DNA of 64,000 nucleotides from AP-15 sp963790875 (GTDB lineage: Bacteria > Pseudomonadota > Alphaproteobacteria > ATCC43930 > CGMCC-115725), in NCBI GenBank assembly GCA_963790875.1, contig CAWBQT010000003.1, positions 62,001 through 126,000 on the forward strand, in the 5' to 3' direction. Shown here piece after piece: positions 44,421 to 53,811 of the stretch (its first letter is position 1; every line of letters starts with the position of its first letter). The notes below the pieces were generated by a model. That model was not told the origin of the DNA and did not search any database. It was given only the letters and a program-made list of their open reading frames with translations. Position numbers and translations under genes: made by a program.

Positions 44421-44498
44421 TTGATCGCACCAAGGAAATACCAACCTCTGTGCCGACGGCGCCATAACCTACCCCAGCTTCGCCCCCGTTTCGTCTTC

Positions 44499-44770
44499 TG
44501 CGGGTCGGCGAAGCCGGTGGGGACTAACAAGAAACAAACCGCCCGATCTGGCGTCGGACGGACCACGGTTTCATCGCCTGCGGGTCGGCGGAAGCCGGTG
44601 GAGGCTAGAACGAAACAAACTGGGGTAGGGCGGAACAGCGCGCAGCGCACTGTTCCGCCGATCGGACCGAGGCGCCGCAGATGGCGCAATGCGCTCCGCT
44701 TTTGCGCCCTACGACGAGATTGGTGATTTCATCTCTTGCGGGTCGGCGAAGCCGGTGGGGGACTAATTAG
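44499..44770 (+). repeat. three units of another REP-like repeat
   Basis: Units at 44499-44540, 44579-44620 and 44737-44770 each begin TGCGGGTCGGCG(G)AAGCCGGTGG, followed by GGACTA or AGGCTA; the first two share GAAACAAAC at the end. Between units 2 and 3 lies GGCGGAACAGCGCGCAGCGCACTGTTCCGCC, an inverted repeat (GGCGGAACAG/CTGTTCCGCC). The family is distinct from the CCCCGGCGAAAGCCGGGG palindrome. Confidence 0.8.
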
Positions 44771-45222
44771 CCCACCCTACACGGTATGTCCGGGTCCCGA
44801 GCCGCTTTCGATGCGACATGGGTACGATATGATTATGGCAATTTTCGTGTTGCTATCTCGGAAGGTATCTTTCCAAAAGATGGCGTCGTGCTCTCGGCTC
44901 GGAGTGCCCGCCCTTCACCGTCGGTGGAAAAGCAAGCGACGGCGATACCGATTGCGTGCGCCAATCCAACCGGGCAGTCTGTCGCTGCCGCTGCGTCGGC
45001 TACGCCAAACAGAACGGCGACCGCAGCTGCGGCGTCGCGGAGAGCCGCGATGTTCGACTCGGGTTTGCTGGGGGAGGGAAACGGCATCATGGATCGGGCG
45101 CGCGCCGGCGCGCGGCCCACGCTGCCGCGCAATTTCGCGGTACGCGGGCCGATAGCGCACCGGACGCCCTGCCCCCGGCCCGATGCAACGGGCCGTCCGC
45201 ACCGGACCCCGGTCTTCGCTTC
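44771..45222. other. upstream region of the efflux transporter, no gene seen
   Basis: 452 nt. Frames on both strands stay open because of high GC but show no recognisable domain. Many DHA2 transporters have an HlyD-type partner gene just upstream; none is here. Confidence 0.4.
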
Positions 45223-46764
45223 ATGGCGGCGGTGACCGCAGGGGCATTACCGCCGGTCGTCCATCGCGGGGCGACGACGGCGACGATCATCTGCGCCTGC
45301 ATCATGCAGGGGGTCGATACGACAATCGTCAATGTCTGCCTGCCGCATATCCAGGGCAGCATGTCGGCGGCGCAGGACGAGATTTCGTGGGTATTGACGT
45401 CCTACATCGTTTCCTCGGCAATCATGATGCCGTTGACCGGCTGGCTCGCCGGCCGCTTTGGCGTCAAATTCATCTTTTTCGCGTCGGTCATCGGCTTCAC
45501 CGCCGCTTCGGCGTTGTGCGGCGCCGCAACCAGCCTCTCGCAACTGGTCCTCTACCGCATCCTGCAAGGCGTGTGCGGGGCCGGGCTCGTGCCGCTCGGG
45601 CAGGCGACGCTATTCACGATCTATCCGCGCGAGCGCCACGGCTACGCGATGGCGATCTTCAGCACCGGCGCGATGATGGGGCCGATCCTGGGACCGACCC
45701 TCGGCGGCTGGTTGACCGACAATTTCGGCTGGCGCTGGTGCTTCTACATCAACCTGCCGGTCGGCGCGCTGTGCGCGCTCGGCATTCTCCTCTCTATCCG
45801 CCAGTCGCGCGCGATGCGGCGCGAGCCGTTCGACATGTTCGGCTTCGTGACGCTGAGCATCGCGGTCGGGGCCCTGCAATTGATGCTCGACCGCGGCGAG
45901 ATCGAGGACTGGTTCCACTCGACCGAAATCTGGATCGAAGCGACGACCTCGGCCTTGTGCTTCTACCTGCTGCTCGTCCACACGATGACGACCGGCGAAC
46001 GTTCGTTTCTGAACCGGGAATTGATGAAAAGCCCGAATTTCGTCGCCGGCAGCCTGCTGATGTTCGGAGTCGGCATAATCCTCAGCGGCACCCTGGCGCT
46101 GATGCCGTCGATGATGCAGGTGCTGATGAACTACCCGGTGTTCGACGCCGGATGGATGATGGCGCCGCGCGGCTTCGGCACGATGCTGGCCATGTTTCTC
46201 GTCGCCCGGATCATCGACCGGTTCGACAATCGCCTCTTCATCCTCATCGGGTTCCTGTTGACCGCGGCCTCGCTGTGGCAGATGACCGGCTATTCGCTCT
46301 ACATGGGATCCGGGCCGATCCTGTTCGCCGGCTTCGCGCAAGGCTTCGGGCTCGGCTGCACCTTCGTGCCGCTCAATCTTCTCGCCCTGTCGGGCCTACC
46401 CAACCACATCCTCTCCCAGGGCACCGCGATCCGCGCCCTGATGCGCATGCTCGGCGGCAGCATCGGCATCGCCATCCTCGAAACGGAGCTCACCCAGAAT
46501 ACCCAAATCGTTCATTCCGGCCTTATCGAGCATCTGCGTCCCGACAACCCGCTCGCGCAGTCGCCGTACCTCCTCGCGCCGTTCAGTCTGACGACCCCTT
46601 CAGGCATCGCCGCGCTCAATCAGGAAGTCACCCGGCAAGCCGCGATGATCGCCTATATCGATGATTTCATGTTGATGCTGATCGTCATCCTCGCCCTGCT
46701 GCCCTTGCTGCTGCTGATCCGCGTGCCGCGCCGGCACCCGGTGCCGGCGGCAGTCGGCGATTAA
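45223..46764 (+). CDS. DHA2-family MFS efflux transporter (EmrB/QacA type)
   Basis: 513 residues with about 14 membrane segments. IMQGVDTTIVNVCLPHIQGSM in helix 1 (motif D1, D-x-T-I-V-N-V-A-L-P), GWLAGRFGVK (motif A), LYRILQGVCGAGLVPLGQ (motif B) and GPILGPTLGGWLTDNFGWRW (motif C of proton antiporters) define a drug:H+ antiporter of the 14-helix class. It probably exports toxic organic compounds across the inner membrane. An EmrA-like adaptor gene is not adjacent. ATG 45223 is chosen because the frame further upstream lacks homology. Confidence 0.92.
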   Translation: MAAVTAGALPPVVHRGATTATIICACIMQGVDTTIVNVCLPHIQGSMSAAQDEISWVLTSYIVSSAIMMPLTGWLAGRFGVKFIFFASVIGFTAASALCGAATSLSQLVLYRILQGVCGAGLVPLGQATLFTIYPRERHGYAMAIFSTGAMMGPILGPTLGGWLTDNFGWRWCFYINLPVGALCALGILLSIRQSRAMRREPFDMFGFVTLSIAVGALQLMLDRGEIEDWFHSTEIWIEATTSALCFYLLLVHTMTTGERSFLNRELMKSPNFVAGSLLMFGVGIILSGTLALMPSMMQVLMNYPVFDAGWMMAPRGFGTMLAMFLVARIIDRFDNRLFILIGFLLTAASLWQMTGYSLYMGSGPILFAGFAQGFGLGCTFVPLNLLALSGLPNHILSQGTAIRALMRMLGGSIGIAILETELTQNTQIVHSGLIEHLRPDNPLAQSPYLLAPFSLTTPSGIAALNQEVTRQAAMIAYIDDFMLMLIVILALLPLLLLIRVPRRHPVPAAVGD

Positions 46765-48036
46765 CCTGAGGTTCCGATTAAGATAACTGGCGTTGGCGCG
46801 AGGCGCGATCATCGCAGCGCGAGCTTCCCGGTCGACGGGCCCGTGACGACGGCGAGACCGCCGAGTAGCATCGACCCGGGGTTCAGGGCGAAGCCGAAGA
46901 TAATTTTCGTGCCAGCGCCCGGTTTTCTCCTCCCGCGGCACCGGCTCGATCCGCTCGCTGATGCAGAAAGTACGCAACGCAGCCGCGGGCGTACTCGGCG
47001 AGTGCAATCTGGCGGACGCCTTGGGTAAACGATCGTAGCCCTGTGGGCTACCGATCCCGGCAAGGGCGGGTCAAAGGTCCAAATAGCCGCACCGGCCGTT
47101 TACGCCCTCAACTGATCGCTGTCAGCCCGCTGAGCAGCCGGGCCACGAGATCACCGTCTCGCCGCCACGGAGCCAAGGGTGGCTAGGTAGTGTCCAACGC
47201 AGGGCCGCCGAAGTTGATGCCGTGCCGAGCAGGCCTACCTCGCCGTTGTCGTGACGTCGGCGCCTGAATGTGGCAAACCGGCCTTCGACACGTGGCGAGC
47301 CGAACTGAAACTAGCGGAATGCAGCAGCGCGTTGCCATTGGCATGGCCGCTGCCGGAATGGCTCGATGATTATCGCTGTCTGCTGGTTGCAGCGCTGCGT
47401 GACCAAGGGAACGCGTACAAGAGGCCGCGACGGGCAGCCTGGTGGACGGAGAGATCAGGGAACACCCCAGTGGACCGGACTCGGCGAAATCCGGGAAGCG
47501 CTGTTGCGAGATCTCCATCTAAGACCGCATTAAAGCGCATGTGCGGCTGCGGCGGGACGCGAACAACACCGCGGCCATGGACTGCAACCCATGCGACGAA
47601 TGCGGCGCCCAGACGCAACTCGCTTAGAACAATCCGTACCTGTCGCCCCGCGGTAGTTTGCCGCGAACGCCCGCGTCAAAGGACTCGATCCGGGCTATCT
47701 TGGCGGTCTCGGGCGGGGTCGGCCGAGAGGATGAGCGGCCATGCGGTTTCGCCGGGTGTTTCTTCGTCTTGGTGCGTTGGTCTCCGGCATCTCGCTTCAC
47801 GATCGTCGCGACGGGCCGGCCCCGCCGGGCAGCCATGACGCACATATTCGACGCAGAGACCGGGAACCGCCTCGCACGGTTTGCGACGCGCGACCGTTAT
47901 CGCGCTGGGAAGGCCGGCGCGACTTTGCGGTGCCACTGGCGCTGCCCGCATCTCAGGACCGGCATCTGGCGACTCGCATCGCGGCCGCTGCGGGGTTAGA
48001 GATGGCAGAGCCAACTGGCCGGAGGGAGCACCCTGC
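46765..48036. other. 1.3-kb stretch without a supported gene
   Basis: Frames on both strands give Arg/Pro-rich, low-similarity products typical of non-coding high-GC DNA. One imperfect hairpin (GATCGTAGCCC-TGT-GGGCTACCGATC, about 47032-47057) is visible. A minus-strand segment PETAKIARIESFDAG near 47710 vaguely resembles the start of an enolase-superfamily enzyme but is not continued. GGAGGGAG at 48021-48028 is the ribosome site of the next gene. The region may be heavily decayed coding DNA. Confidence 0.4.
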
Positions 48037-48921
48037 ATGTCCATTGAGATCCGCTCGCTGCATCCGGTCTTTGCCGGCGAGGTCGCTGACGTCGACTGCC
48101 GGGCTTCGCTCAGCGCCGCCGAGGTGGCCGCAATCGAAGCCGGGATGGATCGATACGCGGTTCAGGTGTTCCGCGATCAGCGCCTCGCCGACGAGGAGCA
48201 GATTGCCTTTACCCGCCATTTCGGTGAACTCGAGAGCCATTCCACCGCCGGTCATATCCAGAAACCGGCCGACCGGCGGCTGGCTCAGGGAATGGCCGAT
48301 TTCTCGAACCTCGACAAGGAAGGCCGGATCATGTCGGCCGAGGACCGCGTCTGGTTCTTCAAGCTCGGCGACCGGCTGTGGCATTCGGATAGCTCGTTTC
48401 GCCAGGTCCCAGCGAAATATTCGATACTGTCGGGGCGCGTTCTCCCGTCCTGGGGCGCCAATACCGAATTCGCCGACATGCGCGCCGCCTATGACGCTCT
48501 CGACGAGCGCGGCAAGGCCGAGGTCGAGGACCTCGTCTGCGAGCACTCGCTGATCTTTTCGCGCGAGGCGATCGGCTTCACCGATCTGACGCCCGAAGAG
48601 ATCGCCGCCTTTCGGCCGGTGCGCCAGCCGCTCGTGCGCACCCACCCCAAGACCGGCCGCAAATCGCTTTTCCTCGCCTCGCATGCCGGGGCGGTGGTCG
48701 GCTGGACGATCCCGGAAGCGCGCATGTTCCTGCGCGATCTGACCGAGCACGCAACCCGCGCCGAATTCGTCTATTCGCATGCCTGGCGGCCTTACGATCT
48801 GGTCATGTGGGACAACCGCTCGACGATGCACCGGGCGCGCCGGTTCGATCGCAACGAGGTGCGCGACGTCCGCCGCACGACCCTCGCCGGCGACGCGCCG
48901 CTCCTCGAACCCGCGGCGTAA
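48037..48921 (+). CDS. TauD/TfdA-family Fe(II)/2-oxoglutarate dioxygenase
   Basis: 294 residues. RLWHSDSSFRQVPAKYSIL has the H-x-D iron ligands, YDLVMWDNRSTMHRARRFD the distal His and RDVRRTTLAGD the Arg that binds 2-oxoglutarate. The start MSIEIRSLHPVFAGEVADVD matches the family, and the strong GGAGGGAG 8 nt before ATG 48037 fixes the start. Relatives attack 2,4-D, taurine or alkyl sulfates; the WHSDSSF form and length are closest to TfdA-type enzymes. Neighbouring genes do not reveal a substrate. Confidence 0.92.
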   Translation: MSIEIRSLHPVFAGEVADVDCRASLSAAEVAAIEAGMDRYAVQVFRDQRLADEEQIAFTRHFGELESHSTAGHIQKPADRRLAQGMADFSNLDKEGRIMSAEDRVWFFKLGDRLWHSDSSFRQVPAKYSILSGRVLPSWGANTEFADMRAAYDALDERGKAEVEDLVCEHSLIFSREAIGFTDLTPEEIAAFRPVRQPLVRTHPKTGRKSLFLASHAGAVVGWTIPEARMFLRDLTEHATRAEFVYSHAWRPYDLVMWDNRSTMHRARRFDRNEVRDVRRTTLAGDAPLLEPAA

Positions 48922-49027
48922 AGACCGGCGGGCCCAGCGCGGCTCGAACGGCGCCGCAAGCTGGCGGACGGCTCCGGCGGGGGGTGCCGGGCTTTCGGAA
49001 CCCCTTCCTTCGGCGTGGAGTGAGACC

Positions 49028-50145
49028 GTGAGCGCGGCGATCGTCCGATGTCTCGCGGCCGCCGCCATTCTCGCACTCACGAGCGCGGCGCACGCCGCCA
49101 CCGGATACGTCCGGGTCAATCGGGCCGGCTATGAGGCGGGCCTGCCGATGCGGGCCTATCTGATGACCCCGGGCGCGGCGAACGGTGCAAAGTTCGCGGT
49201 CGAAGCGGAGGGCGTTGTGGCCGCCACCGGCGTCGTCGGCGGCAAGCTTGGCAATTGGGGCAGCTATTCGATCTATCCAATCGACTTCACCTTGTCCGGC
49301 GCCGGCCGCTATATGATCCGCATCAGCGGCAATGTCGGCGCGGCATCGCCGGCCTTCCCGGTCGGAACGCCCGAGGCCCTCTATGGCGCGCCGCTCGGCA
49401 GGACGCTGCAATTCTATGAGAACGAGCGGGACGGTCCCGATTATATCCCCTCGGCGCTGCGCACCGCACCAGGGTACCTCAACGATGCGAGCGCCGCGGT
49501 CTACCGCACGCCCGCCTTTGCCGGCGCGCGAATTGCCGGCGCGCTGGCACCAACCGGTGCGACGATCGACGCGTCAGGCGGCTGGTGGGATGCCGGCGAC
49601 TATCTGAAATTCGTCGAGACCGCGAGTTACGCGGTGGCCCTGATGGAAATCGGCATCCGCGATTCCCGATAGAGATGGGCGCCGGTTCGGCCGCGTCGGA
49701 CTTCAGGGCAGAGGCGCGTTTCGGGCTCGATTGGCTGCAGCGCATGTGGAACCAATCGACCCGCACGCTCGCCTATCAGGTCGGGATCGGCAGCGACTTC
49801 ACGCGTTACGTCTATGTCAGCGACCACGACATCTGGCGCCTGCCGCAAGCCGACGACGCCTATCGCGGCAGCAATCCGATCTACCAGTACATCCGCCACC
49901 GGCCGGTTTTCCAAGCCGGCGCCCCGGGGGCCAGGATCAGCCCCAACCTCGCAGGCCGGCTCGCCGCCGACTTTGCCCTATGCTTCCGGATCTTCCGGGC
50001 GGCTGATCCCTCCTATGCGAGAGGGTGCCTCGTCTCGGCCGAGACGATCTTCGACCTTGCCGACACGGCGCCATCCGGCCGGCTGCTGACCGTGGCACCA
50101 TGGAACTTTTATCCGGAGACAGCGTGGCAGGACGATCTCGAGTAA
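49028..50145 (+). pseudogene. glycoside hydrolase family 9 (endoglucanase-like), frameshifted and truncated
   Basis: GTG 49028 opens a signal peptide (LAAAAILALTSAAHA), followed by an N-terminal Ig-like CelD_N domain (YVRVNRAGYEAGLPMRAYL). The GH9 catalytic domain begins with GGWWDAGDYLKFVETASYAV, including the conserved D-A-G-D. A one-base deletion in CGATTCCCG (about 49663) shifts the frame; the sequence continues FPIEMGAGSAASDFRAEARFGLDWLQRMW. It ends prematurely at WQDDLE (50145), so the last third, with the catalytic Glu, is missing. A REP-like element lies about 50 nt after the stop. A dead secreted cellulase-type gene. Confidence 0.85.
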
Positions 50146-50191
50146 ATACGGTTATGAAATGATGACTGCTCGTACACATCGGAAGGATGGG

Positions 50192-50213
50192 CCCCTGCCT
50201 TCGCCGGGGAGCC
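50192..50213. repeat. divergent REP-like element
   Basis: CCCCTGCCTTCGCCGGGGAG resembles the island palindrome with its arms rearranged (CCCC...GGGG around CTTCG). It follows the truncated GH9 gene. Confidence 0.5.
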
Positions 50214-50251
50214 TAATAACAGGGTAAGCGGCTGAATAGATTCACGGGCGC

Positions 50252-51682
50252 TCAGGGAACGGCCACTTCGGCGCAGTTCGAGTTGGCCGGGTTGGGATCG
50301 GCTTTGGTGTAGAGCGCCGCGTTGGCCGCCGTCTCGGTGTCGTATCTGGCGGGCGGCGCGCTGTTTGGATCCCACGCCAATACCAGGCAGACACTGTATT
50401 CGAGCTTGAAATTCACCGGCCACGCATCGATCGGCAGCAACTCAAAGCCGTTCCAGACGGATGTCAGGGTCGAGCCATAATAGGAAGACGAACCCCAGGC
50501 GATCTTTTTGCCGTCGGTCGGCGTCGTCAGATAGTTCGGGGTGGGCGGACAGGGCAGGCTGTATTGCAGCGACTGGTAGGGCCAGTTGCCGTCGCTGGGC
50601 AGTATCTGATCGGCTTGCGGCGAACATAAATCGACGCTGGGCGACTGTTGGCCGGCGGCAACCGCCGCCGCATAGCTGCCGATGGTATAGCCGCGCTCGG
50701 CGGCATAACCGTCGGCCAGCGGGCCGTGCAAAGCCGGAACCGGCTCGAACAGCCCCATCTCGAACCGGCCCTTCGGATTGCGCTTGTTGCCGGTAACCAG
50801 GGCATTGTATCGGGCGCCGACATTCGCGGCATCCCACAGCCAGCTGCTGCTGCGCGTCGCGGGCGCCCGAGTCGTCGTAAAGAGATTGGTTTCGTCGCCC
50901 CAGATCACGGTGTCGACGACGCGATCGGCGTCATTGTCGAAAATCATGACGCCGTAGGGGCCACGAAGGTCGAAACTGACCAACCCGGCTGCCGGTGTCG
51001 TGGTGCCGGGGGCGATGACCCGGGAAAGGTCGACAGACACGTCGATCCGAGGAAAATCCTTACCCGCCTCGAATACCCAGCTCGTCGTCACCGGGATCGT
51101 ATAGAACGCGAAAGCAGACGCGGCGGTGGGCAGCGGCGGCGAGTCAAGGCCGGTATCGGAATCTATGCCCCACGGGACCGTCGTGCCGTAATGCCCGTAC
51201 CTGATCGAGAAGCTCTCTATCCCGACGGCGGCCGTATCGAGCGGGATCGCGGCGACGGCTGGGAAATCAAGGCCCAACGGCGAATCGTCCCGGTGAAAGA
51301 TGTAGCCGGCGATCGTGTCCTCGACGCCGCTCTTAAAATACCGATAGCGCTCATGCGATACGAAATAGCCGAAGCCGCCGTCATTGCCGGAATCGGCGTC
51401 GACCGCGACCTTTCGCCAGGTCGCATTGACCTGTCGGTAATAGGTCATCTGAATGGCATAACCGCCGTGACCCGAGTTCCCGTCTCCCTCGATCTTCAGC
51501 GCGACGGAGCGCGGCTTGTCATTGGCATCGGGCCAGCTCCAAACATCAGCGGCCGTCCCGTTGACGGTGGCGATGCTGTGCGCAACGCCGCCGGCCAGAC
51601 AGGGAGTAGACCACGGCAAGGCGGCGGCTAGCGATCCGACAACCGCGATCGCGCCGGCGAAAGCTCTATTGTCGTTGGCCAT
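50252..51682 (-). CDS. secreted protein of unknown function
   Basis: 476 residues, not recognised. An N-terminal signal peptide (GAIAVVGSLAAALPWSTPCLA) is followed by a beta-rich, Tyr/Trp/Asp-rich body without membrane segments. Near the end is an NSNCAEVAVP tail; two Cys pairs (LCSPQ..., LPCPP) could form disulfides. Segments such as FDLRGPYGVMIFDNDADRVVD and WGIDSDTGLDSP suggest a carbohydrate-associated or jelly-roll fold but no family can be named. Its ATG lies 2 nt after the stop of the MmgE/PrpD-like gene, so both were probably co-transcribed. Confidence 0.65.
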   Translation of the reverse strand: MANDNRAFAGAIAVVGSLAAALPWSTPCLAGGVAHSIATVNGTAADVWSWPDANDKPRSVALKIEGDGNSGHGGYAIQMTYYRQVNATWRKVAVDADSGNDGGFGYFVSHERYRYFKSGVEDTIAGYIFHRDDSPLGLDFPAVAAIPLDTAAVGIESFSIRYGHYGTTVPWGIDSDTGLDSPPLPTAASAFAFYTIPVTTSWVFEAGKDFPRIDVSVDLSRVIAPGTTTPAAGLVSFDLRGPYGVMIFDNDADRVVDTVIWGDETNLFTTTRAPATRSSSWLWDAANVGARYNALVTGNKRNPKGRFEMGLFEPVPALHGPLADGYAAERGYTIGSYAAAVAAGQQSPSVDLCSPQADQILPSDGNWPYQSLQYSLPCPPTPNYLTTPTDGKKIAWGSSSYYGSTLTSVWNGFELLPIDAWPVNFKLEYSVCLVLAWDPNSAPPARYDTETAANAALYTKADPNPANSNCAEVAVP

Positions 51683-51684
51683 GA

Positions 51685-53009
51685 CTATTCCGCGAACGAA
51701 GCCAGCAGCGGGCGCGCGTCCGTCAGCGTCTCCAGGTTTGAGATCATCGCCAGCGCCGCATCGACGCTCGACGCCGACAGCGGCCGCCGGGCGTTCTTTG
51801 CGCAATCGCGGAACTTCGCCTCGAATTGCGCATCGCTCAGCGGCTTCTGCGGCGATCCTATCGGATCGGCCGCCTCGACGGTCGCCGAACGCCCGTCGGT
51901 GCTGCGCACCGTGATGCTCAGAGAGCGGGCCGGCCGGCCAGCCCGCGCCACCCCGGCGATACGGTCCGCCAGCGCCAGCACCGTGACATCCCCGAGACCC
52001 TCGACATCGGCGATGCCGACCCGCCCGTGCGCCAGCGCCGTGGCGACGAGAAAAGGCTGAGCGAACTGTGCCTCGACCACCTGGGTCGGGCGCCGCTTCG
52101 CCGGCGCGCCGCTGAACTCTGCGGCGTGGCCGGCAAGATCGGCCTCGATCGTCACGGCCGCGATGTCCTCGGCCCGCGCGATGCCGAGCGATGCGCGCGC
52201 CGCCAGCGCCGCGTCGATCGCGCCTCGCCGCGGAACGCGACGCCGAGATCCTGCACCAAGAGGGCAGAGTTGCCGCCGTTCGGCTGGTAGAGCTCGAAGA
52301 ACCCGAAGCGGCCGTTGAAGACGTTGTGTGCGCCGGTGAAGCCGGTCCGCGCCAGGACGGCTGCGAACACGCCGGCGCTCGCCGCCTGGCCGGCCTGCAG
52401 CCGCTTTGTCAGCGCCCCGTCGAGGATGCATTGGCGGTTGCCGGCCGCGTGGCTGTAGGCGATGCCGAAGGCGTTGCGCATCTCTTCTTCGGTCAGGCCG
52501 ACCAGCTTGCCGGCCGCCGCCGCGGCGCCCAATACGCCCATCGCCGCAGTCCGATGCCCGCCGCGATCCACGATGCTGGCGAGGGCGACCCTGCACGAAA
52601 TGTCGAGCCCCAGCGCCACCGCCAGCAGGACATCGCGGCCGCTGGTCCGCGGAACGGTGTCGGCCGTCGCCAGCACCGCGGCAAGGACCGAGACGCCGGG
52701 GTGGATCGAGCCGCCGGTGTCGAGCGTGTCGCCGAAGTCCAGCGCGTGACCCATGCTGGCGTTCAGGAGCGCCGCCTGCGGCGCCGGCAGACGCAACCCG
52801 CGCAGCAGTACCCGGCTCTCCGGCCGGCCGCCCCAATAGCCGATCACCGAACACAGCGCGTCGATCCCGGCCGAGCCGCTGCCGCCGAGCATGCAGCCGA
52901 AAGTATCGAGGATATCGCGCCGGGCGGAACCGATCGCAGTCGTCGGCAAGTCCGCGTAGCGGGTGCGGCAAACATGGCGGGCGAGCGCTTCGGCGGGGTC
53001 ATCGGTCAT
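51685..53009 (-). pseudogene. MmgE/PrpD-family gene with internal deletion and frameshift
   Basis: The N-terminal part from ATG 53009 (GAGGAA upstream) reads IGSARRDILDTFGCMLGGSG, HALDFGDTLDTG and GRFGFFELYQPNGG, as in 2-methylcitrate dehydratase (PrpD) relatives. At about 52233, after QDLGVAFRGEA, the frame changes and the rest continues IDAALAARASLGI...VEAQFAQPFLVATALAHGR to 51685. About 15 residues normally containing the K-P-Y-P-x-C/S-x-x-x-H motif are missing at the junction. Both the frame and an active-site segment are lost, so it is probably a real pseudogene rather than a base-call error. Confidence 0.82.
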
Positions 53010-53159
53010 CGGGTTCCTCGAGGCGATGATCCGGCGAAGATCGGCGGGCCCCTTCCGATGATCGCGGCGAAGGAGTAGGACACAGGACGACAACCAACGG
53101 CGTCGCGATGAGCCGTCCGGATGGCAAGGTCTCGCTCGACAGTTAAGGCGAGGTGAAGG

Positions 53160-53684
53160 ATGAACAGTGCCGCACTGCGCGAATTGCAGGCGCCGCTCAA
53201 GGAGAAATATCGCAGCGATCCCGACGCGGCGGTCGTGACCTTGCGGGCGCGTGGCGATCTGGCCGACGGCGCCATCGCCTGCAAGGTCGAGACCGGGAGC
53301 GCATTGATCGAGGCCGGCCTGCATCCGGCGACCGGCGGCAGCGGCATCGAAGCCTGTTCCGGGGACATGCTGCTCGAAGCGCTGGTCGCCTGTGCCGGGG
53401 TCACCTTGAAGGCAGTCGCGACGGCGATCGATTTTCGCCTACGCGGCGGTTCGGTCAGCGCCGAAGGCGACCTCGACTTCCGCGGCACGCTCGGTGTCGA
53501 GCGCACGGCGCCGGTCGGCTTCCGCGAGATCAGGCTCGGTTTCACGCTCGATACCGATGAACCCGACGATCGGCGCCAGAACCTGCTGAAATTGACCGAG
53601 CGCTATTGCGTCGTGCTGCAGACGCTGCGCAACTCGCCGCCGGTGGCGGCACGCCTCAACACGCCGGTCGAGACGCCGGCTTGA
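53160..53684 (+). CDS. OsmC/Ohr-family protein
   Basis: 174 residues with the OsmC fold: HPATGGSGIEACSGDMLLEALVACAGVTLKAVA, in which the two cysteines separated by about 14 residues are the expected peroxidatic/resolving pair, preceded by the SALIEAGL strand. Family members reduce organic hydroperoxides or have unassigned roles; this sequence is closer to generic OsmC than to Ohr. GAGGTGAAGG immediately precedes ATG 53160. It diverges from the MmgE/PrpD-like gene. Confidence 0.85.
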   Translation: MNSAALRELQAPLKEKYRSDPDAAVVTLRARGDLADGAIACKVETGSALIEAGLHPATGGSGIEACSGDMLLEALVACAGVTLKAVATAIDFRLRGGSVSAEGDLDFRGTLGVERTAPVGFREIRLGFTLDTDEPDDRRQNLLKLTERYCVVLQTLRNSPPVAARLNTPVETPA

Positions 53685-53811
53685 TCGCCTTCCGCTCGAT
53701 TTTGCTGCGGACTGGCCATTTTTGGGTGTGGGCGAAAAGTTTTCCGAAAATGCATAGCCGGTTCGGGCGCTGAAGGACCATTTTGGCCGCTGAATTCGAC
53801 AGGGGACCCCC

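Noticed and set aside
42377..44467. 696-codon plus-strand frame across IS1182 copy 2 and IS110 element 2
   Set aside because: It spans two unrelated mobile genes read antisense; both real genes on the other strand carry family motifs.
37236..44770. CRISPR array
   Set aside because: Repeats are irregularly spaced, inside genes and palindromic with no regular spacers; no cas genes are present.
47624..47845. Start of an enolase-superfamily (mandelate racemase-like) gene on the minus strand
   Set aside because: Only about ten residues resemble such a start and no continuation exists.
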